From an uncultured Alphaproteobacteria bacterium (GTDB lineage: Bacteria > Pseudomonadota > Alphaproteobacteria > Caulobacterales > Caulobacteraceae), in assembly GCA_903928755.1 (NCBI GenBank), contig CAIYSH010000242.1:1-9746 (forward strand): a DNA stretch of 9,746 bases, given 5' to 3'. Made by a program: the position numbers and the translations under genes. A model generated the notes under the pieces. That model saw only the letters and a program-made list of their open reading frames with translations, was not told the origin of the DNA and did no database searches. Below, one piece after another: positions 5,751 to 9,746 of this stretch (the first letter of the stretch is position 1; every line of letters begins with the position of its first letter).

Positions 5751-7517
5751 TCAGTAGGCCAGGGCCACCCCGTCCTTGCGCATTTCCGTGGCAGCCGCAT
5801 AGCGGCCCGGCCAGCGCTCAATGGCCTGATAGCCGCCAAACCCGCCATCCGTGGCGCCCAGCTTCCAGCCCAGATCGGCCAGGGCCTTCTGGGTCGCTGC
5901 GGGAACGCCGGTCTCCAGCCGGAGCAGGCCTGCGCCCTCACGGGGCGGCTCGCCGGTCGGTTCGGTGGAGCCCTCATGGTGCCAGCGGGGCGAGTCACCG
6001 GCTTCCTGAACCGCCAGCCCATAGTCGACCATGTTGGAAATGATCTGGGCCTGGCCCTGGGGCTGCATGTCCCCGCCCATGACACCAAAGGCCAGCCAGG
6101 GTTGATCCCCCTTGGTCGCGAAGCCGGGAATGATGGTCTGGAAAGGCCGCTTGCCCGGAGCATAGATGTTGGGGTGTCCGTCGGTGAGGGCAAAGAGCTC
6201 GCCGCGGTCCTGGAACATGAAGCCCAGGCCATCGGGCATCAGCCCCGAGCCCATGCCACGATAATTGGACTGGATCAGCGAAATCATCATGTCGGCTGAA
6301 TCCGAGACGGTCAGATAGGTGGTGTCACCATGGCTGGGTGCCTGACCAGGGTGGACGGGGGTCATGATTTTGTCGGGTGAAATCAGCCTGGCCCGTTCCG
6401 CAGCATATTCCTTGGACAGCAGCCACTCGGTGGGGACCTTGTAGAAATCGGGATCGGCATAGAACCGGGCGCGATCCTCGAAGGCCAGGCGCTTGGCCTC
6501 CACCGCATGGTGGATGGCCTTGGCGGACTGGAATCCCATGGCCTTGACGTCGAAGTTTTCCAGGATGTTCAGCAGTTGCAGGGTCGCCAGGCCCTGGCTG
6601 TTGGGTGACAGGCCGTAAACGTCGACGCCGCGATAGTTGATTTTCTGCGGCGGGTCCCAGCGGGCGTGGTGGGCGGACAGGTCCGCCCTGGTCATCCATG
6701 CGCCGATACGCTTGAAATAGCGCTCAATGGTCTCCGCGATTTCCCCGGCATAGAATTCATCCCGGCCGCCCTTGGCGATCAGATCATAGGTGCGCGCCAG
6801 TCCCGGATTGCGGAAAATGTCGCCCTCTTCCGGTGTGCTGCCCTCAGAGGCCCAGACGGATCTGAAGTTTTCGATCTCCTCGATCCCGGCTTCCGGAAGG
6901 GAGAACCCTTTCAGGGACGCCCCCAGATAATAGGCGACATTCTGGGTGATGGGCGCGCCGTCCCGGGCATAGGCAATGGCCGGGGCGAAAAGGTCGGCCC
7001 ATTTCAGCTTTCCATAGCGTTGATGCAAGGTCCACCAGGCGTCGACGGCACCCGGCACGCTGACCGAAATGGCGCCGTGAGATGGGATCAGTCCGTGCTT
7101 TGACCGGGCCCGCACGGTTTCCAGGGAGAGCCCCATGGGACTGCGCCCCGAGCCGTTCAGCCCCTCGACCTTTTTGGTTTTCGGGTCCCAGATCATGGCA
7201 AAGGCGTCCCCGCCCACGCCGCAGGACACCGGTTCACAAAGACCCAGGACAGCATTGGCGGCAATGGCGGCATCGACCGCCGAGCCACCCGCCTTCAGGA
7301 TCTCGATGGCGGTCTGGGTGGCCAGAGGATGGGCGGTCGCCGCCGCTCCGTTCATGCCCCAGGCGGCACTGCGACTGGCAAAGGTGGCACCGTCGATCCG
7401 GTCGCCTGAACTGACGTCCCGGCGATCGCGGTTGGGGTTCTGAGCGCGCGTCCCGGCATGAGCCAGACTGGCTATGGCCGCGGCGGGCATTGCGGCAAGG
7501 GAGTTGCGGCGAAACAT
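5751..7517 (-). CDS. Exported gamma-glutamyltransferase family protein (Ntn hydrolase)
   Basis: A 588-residue precursor of the self-cleaving gamma-glutamyltransferase superfamily, which breaks or transfers gamma-glutamyl bonds such as that of glutathione. The predicted nucleophile is Thr399 in HGDTTYLTV; cleavage before it gives a large subunit and a 190-residue small subunit, like E. coli GGT. Other marks are HPLATQTAIEIL near the N terminus, NGSGRSP (Arg125, likely substrate carboxylate contact), PNSQG (305-309), YRGMGSG (419-425), RPFQTIIP and the oxyanion-type MGGD (480-483). The lid loop between PNIY and PGKRPF is missing, as in YwrD-type members. Residues 1-21 form a signal peptide with twin arginines (FRRNSL) and an AHA cleavage site, so a Tat route to the periplasm is likely. 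ATG 7517, with GGAG (7523-7526) 5 nt before it, is preferred over an upstream TTG at 7532. Substrate may differ from glutathione. It lies between the protease and MmcQ/YjbR genes. Confidence 0.88.
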   Translation of the reverse strand: MFRRNSLAAMPAAAIASLAHAGTRAQNPNRDRRDVSSGDRIDGATFASRSAAWGMNGAAATAHPLATQTAIEILKAGGSAVDAAIAANAVLGLCEPVSCGVGGDAFAMIWDPKTKKVEGLNGSGRSPMGLSLETVRARSKHGLIPSHGAISVSVPGAVDAWWTLHQRYGKLKWADLFAPAIAYARDGAPITQNVAYYLGASLKGFSLPEAGIEEIENFRSVWASEGSTPEEGDIFRNPGLARTYDLIAKGGRDEFYAGEIAETIERYFKRIGAWMTRADLSAHHARWDPPQKINYRGVDVYGLSPNSQGLATLQLLNILENFDVKAMGFQSAKAIHHAVEAKRLAFEDRARFYADPDFYKVPTEWLLSKEYAAERARLISPDKIMTPVHPGQAPSHGDTTYLTVSDSADMMISLIQSNYRGMGSGLMPDGLGFMFQDRGELFALTDGHPNIYAPGKRPFQTIIPGFATKGDQPWLAFGVMGGDMQPQGQAQIISNMVDYGLAVQEAGDSPRWHHEGSTEPTGEPPREGAGLLRLETGVPAATQKALADLGWKLGATDGGFGGYQAIERWPGRYAAATEMRKDGVALAY

Positions 7518-7582
7518 GGGGGCTCCGATCAACAGACGCGATGACTATAGGCTCGCCATTGAGGGCTTGGCGACGATGGTTT

Positions 7583-8251
7583 TCAGGTCCCGGGCTTCAG
7601 ATTGAGGCTTGCCAGAATTTCCGTCACCGGAATGAAAAAGTTGAGGTTCGCCGAGGTGTTGTCCAGGCCTGACACCGCCATCCCGATCACATTGCCCTTC
7701 TCATCCAGAAGGGGGCCGCCACTGTTGCCATGGGTGATGGATACATCGCTCTGGATCAGGGTCCCGGCCTCCACCGTCCGGATGGCCGAGACTATGCCCC
7801 TGGACAAGGTGCCCTGCAGTTTGAGGTTCAGGGGCGTGCCTATGGCGAAAACCGTGTCGCCAACATTGGGCAGCTTGGCCCGCATTGGCAGGGGGCGGTG
7901 ATGATCCTCCGCAACCTGGATCAGAGCGACATCGACCTCGCGGTTTATCCGCAGCAGTCTGGCCTGGGACTCGGTTCCATCCGACCAGCGAACCTTGAGT
8001 TTCCGGTTCCGACCCACGACGTGGGCATTGGTCAGAACAATACCATCCGACGACGCCACAAATCCGCTGCCCATGCCGCTGGAGTTGAACACCACCACAA
8101 CCCCGACGTCGGATTGGGCTACAGGCCGGGGCCGCGCGCTCAAGGCACCCCGCAGGATCAGGGGGTCATAGGGCGGACTAACCGCAGGTGCAGCTTGGGC
8201 AGCCCACGCGACCAGGAGGCCAATCGCGGCCAGCCAGAAAGACCTTCCCAC
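7583..8251 (-). CDS. Exported trypsin-like serine protease (S1C type, no PDZ domain)
   Basis: A 222-residue protein with a signal peptide (1-20, ending AAQA) followed by one trypsin-like domain. The catalytic triad is visible: His77 in LTNAHVV, Asp107 in REVDVALI and Ser177 in THGNSGGPL. GMGSGFV precedes the His strand, as in DegP/HtrA-type enzymes. DegP-class proteases carry one or two PDZ domains after this domain; here the chain stops about 45 residues after Ser177, so there is none. It is therefore a compact periplasmic or secreted protease whose control must differ from DegP. The start is GTG 8251, preceded by GGAGG (8258-8262) with a 6-nt spacer. It lies 65 nt upstream of the gamma-glutamyltransferase gene on the same strand, possibly co-transcribed. 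Confidence 0.88.
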   Translation of the reverse strand: MGRSFWLAAIGLLVAWAAQAAPAVSPPYDPLILRGALSARPRPVAQSDVGVVVVFNSSGMGSGFVASSDGIVLTNAHVVGRNRKLKVRWSDGTESQARLLRINREVDVALIQVAEDHHRPLPMRAKLPNVGDTVFAIGTPLNLKLQGTLSRGIVSAIRTVEAGTLIQSDVSITHGNSGGPLLDEKGNVIGMAVSGLDNTSANLNFFIPVTEILASLNLKPGT

Positions 8252-8494
8252 CTTACCCCTCCCAAGGCCGATGCCAGATCAACCTCATCATGATCCCGCA
8301 TCAAAGATCAACCCTTGGTCGATTTATGGACTTGCACCCCTCTGAGGACAGCCAACCCGTTTCCGTTGGAGCCGCGGACGCGAAACCTGCGCCGTCCGGG
8401 AAAGCTGAAGTTGGGCATGGCTATTGCGCCGCCGTGAGGGGCTTGGCCAGCAAGCAGCCCGCCAGGTCCATCCGGATATGTTCCTTGCGTCAAT
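8252..8494 (-). other. Intergenic region upstream of the protease gene
   Basis: No convincing gene lies in these 243 nt. On the + strand the 9-mer AGATCAACC occurs twice (8276-8284 and 8305-8313, 29 bp apart), flanking the palindrome ATCATGAT (8287-8294), so an operator for the protease gene is possible. A small hairpin, GCTTG/CAAGC (8441-8455), lies about 40 nt after the methyltransferase stop, but no U tract follows. A TTGACG sequence on the minus strand near 8486-8494 has no matching -10. A promoter for the protease is expected but could not be placed. Confidence 0.4.
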
Positions 8495-9157
8495 CTAGCC
8501 GATCAGGGCCCAGACACAGGTCCTTTTGACGGCGAAATCTTCCAGCTCCCGGGTGGTCTCAACCTGATACTCTGCAAGCTTTTCCAGTCCGCTCTTCGGG
8601 AAATAGGATCTGCCCGGATCGCCGATCAGCACAGTTGCGCCCTGGGCCCGCGCCGCCTTCAGCCAGGCCATGACCCTGTCGGTCATCGGTTTTTCATAAC
8701 AGATGTCCCCGGCCAGGATGACGTCTGCGGCGGGCGCTGGCGCGTCCAGCAGGTCTGCATCGGTGAAATCGCAGACCACATCATTGGCGGCCTGGTTCAG
8801 GGACAGGGCGGCCTGGCAGAAGCTGTCAATGTCGGCGCAGAGAACGTGGGCGGCTCTGGCCCTCATGGCTGCTATGCCGACAATCCCCGAGCCCGAGGCA
8901 AAGTCTATGACCCGCTTGCCCCTGACCAGCTCAGGATGGTCCAGGACATACCGCGCCAGGGCCTGACCGCCTGCCCAGGCAAAGGCCCAGAAGGGCGGCG
9001 GCAGACCGATTTCGGCCAGGGCTTCCTCGGTCATCTGCCAGATCGGGGTGATCTCGTCGGCCAGTCGCAGATTGAGCTCAGGCGTGTGGGGCGGGCTCTG
9101 CAGTCGGGTATTTTCAAGGATGAAGGCGCGACGGCCCTCAAGACTGGGATCGATCAT
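8495..9157 (-). CDS. Class I SAM-dependent methyltransferase, ETF-beta lysine methyltransferase (ETFKMT)-like
   Basis: A 220-residue soluble methyltransferase. The Rossmann SAM-binding signature is VIDFASGSG (83-91), followed by the acidic ADID (108-111) and by LAGDICYEKP (148-157). The blocks PPFWAFAWAGGQALARYVLD (54-73) and LIGDPGRSYFP (177-187) with a following TTRELED resemble human ETFKMT (METTL20) closely, and an Agrobacterium homologue is known to methylate lysines of the electron transfer flavoprotein beta subunit. ETF-beta is therefore the likely target, with damping of electron transfer from acyl-CoA dehydrogenases as the likely role; other protein substrates are possible. ATG 9157 lies 9 nt after the desaturase stop, so the two are probably co-transcribed; its Shine-Dalgarno is weak, suggesting coupling. 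The older label 'nicotinamide N-methyltransferase-like' is less apt. Confidence 0.82.
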   Translation of the reverse strand: MIDPSLEGRRAFILENTRLQSPPHTPELNLRLADEITPIWQMTEEALAEIGLPPPFWAFAWAGGQALARYVLDHPELVRGKRVIDFASGSGIVGIAAMRARAAHVLCADIDSFCQAALSLNQAANDVVCDFTDADLLDAPAPAADVILAGDICYEKPMTDRVMAWLKAARAQGATVLIGDPGRSYFPKSGLEKLAEYQVETTRELEDFAVKRTCVWALIG

Positions 9158-9166
9158 CGACGAGCT

Positions 9167-9746
9167 TTAGGCCTGTGGCAGGCTCGTCGCCAGCCTGATC
9201 ACCGAAAGATAGCCGCCGGGCTCAATCCGCATGCCGTCTGTCACCCCCTTGGCCTTCAGCAGGCGATGGGTCTTCGGCAGGGCATGGCAGGGCAGGTGCA
9301 TGAACATGTGATGTTCGCAGTGATAGTTCACGTAATAGGGGGCCAGGATGATCCGGGCGATCAGGCCGGCCTTGGTGGTGCGGGCATGGCGCAGGGGATC
9401 GGGTTCGTCCTTGGCGATGCAGGCATGCTCGGCAATGTTGCGCAGGCGGGTGATTACCGGGAACCAGGTGAACTGGGGCAACAGCCAGAGGACGGGCCAG
9501 GCCCACCAGACGCCCAGGGTTGCGCCCAAAGCCGTGGCGACCACGCCCCCCTGCAGCCAGCGCCGCTTGCGCCGGATTTCCTCCATGATGATCGGCAGGA
9601 CGGGCTGGCCCGGCTGGCGGGATTTCAGGCGGGCCTGAAAGTCGCCAAACCGCAGCTTGAAGGCGGTCTGGCCGGTCAGGTCCCGGACCATCTTGCGGCG
9701 CAGGGAGGTGCGGGTGATGGGAAAGGGCGCTGACAGGCCAAGGTCA
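9167..9746 (-). CDS. Fatty acid desaturase family protein (5' end missing)
   Basis: The frame stays open to the right edge, so the N-terminal part, including the first histidine boxes, lies outside; 192 residues are visible. The visible part begins DLGLSAPFPITRTSLRRK, continues with RDLTGQTAFK, then a hydrophobic stretch (visible residues about 66-92), RNIAEHA (102-108) and the C-terminal histidine box HCEHH in YHCEHHMFMHLPCHALPKTH (141-160). These are marks of membrane di-iron desaturases/hydroxylases, which introduce double bonds or hydroxyls into acyl chains or related lipids at the inner membrane. The exact substrate (phospholipid acyl chain, sphingolipid or carotenoid) cannot be told. 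An internal ATG at 9691 is not the start, since family-like sequence continues upstream. The ETFKMT-like gene follows after 9 nt. Confidence 0.85.
   Translation of the reverse strand, partial: DLGLSAPFPITRTSLRRKMVRDLTGQTAFKLRFGDFQARLKSRQPGQPVLPIIMEEIRRKRRWLQGGVVATALGATLGVWWAWPVLWLLPQFTWFPVITRLRNIAEHACIAKDEPDPLRHARTTKAGLIARIILAPYYVNYHCEHHMFMHLPCHALPKTHRLLKAKGVTDGMRIEPGGYLSVIRLATSLPQA

Noticed and set aside
8441..8455. GCTTG/CAAGC hairpin as terminator of the methyltransferase gene
   Set aside because: Only a 5-bp stem, with no U tract on the minus strand.
8308..8493. Possible 61-codon minus-strand gene in the gap before the protease
   Set aside because: It needs a TTG start without a ribosome site, has no recognised domain, and its internal ATG also lacks a Shine-Dalgarno.
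8846..9733. Plus-strand open frame opposite the methyltransferase and desaturase (295 codons)
   Set aside because: It covers two recognisable minus-strand genes, has no domain and is Gly/Gln-rich as expected from a reverse frame.
1..9746. Insertion sequence, prophage, CRISPR, tRNA or rRNA
   Set aside because: No transposase, integrase or phage genes, no regularly spaced repeats and no tRNA- or rRNA-like sequence were seen; composition is even across the genes.

Overview
The window is GC-rich, densely packed bacterial chromosome. It most likely comes from an alphaproteobacterium close to Caulobacterales (Caulobacter/Phenylobacterium type). The pointers are a DUF4170 protein beside a CysQ-like phosphatase, a CtpA-like phosphatase, a Caulobacter-style promoter upstream of ubiD, a GAGCATG...CATGCTC palindromic intergenic repeat and a bacterial homologue of the ETF-beta lysine methyltransferase. 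This placement is inferred from recognised families and motifs, not from a database search. No mobile element, CRISPR array, tRNA or rRNA was seen.

Layout. Positions 1-543 (+) hold the 3' part of a dual-specificity/tyrosine phosphatase-like gene with an HCxxGxxR active site, resembling the lipid-A-linked CtpA of Caulobacter. It converges on a small DUF4170 gene (553-783, -). An AT-rich gap and a strong intrinsic terminator (871-930), built from a dispersed-type palindrome, close the next unit. That unit runs leftward on the minus strand and looks like one operon of four genes: ubiD (3541-5067), a MAPEG-family membrane protein (3075-3476), pmbA (1707-3047) and cysQ (928-1710). The last two overlap by 4 nt. 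A 10-bp hairpin lies just after ubiD.

At 5068-5160 two promoters appear to stand back to back. One serves ubiD. The other serves a 72-residue Phd/YefM-antitoxin-like protein (5161-5379, +) that has no toxin partner in view and whose mRNA may be leaderless. This small gene and the convergent MmcQ/YjbR gene (5376-5726, -) share the four bases CTAG for both stop codons.

The right half is all on the minus strand. In transcription order it holds a fatty-acid desaturase (9167-9746, cut by the window edge), a methyltransferase closely resembling ETF-beta lysine methyltransferases (8495-9157), a gap of 243 nt, an exported trypsin-like protease without a PDZ domain (7583-8251), an exported gamma-glutamyltransferase-family enzyme with a Tat-like signal and no lid loop (5751-7517), and MmcQ/YjbR.

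The themes are envelope and lipid A (phosphatase), ubiquinone synthesis (UbiD), sulfur-nucleotide or inositol-phosphate clearance (CysQ), peptide maturation (PmbA), membrane lipids (desaturase, MAPEG) and respiration-linked protein methylation. Most of this is ordinary housekeeping sequence. I see no convincing new multi-gene system. The items most worth checking are the solitary antitoxin-like gene, the repeat-derived terminator, the compact divergent promoter and the CtpA-like phosphatase.
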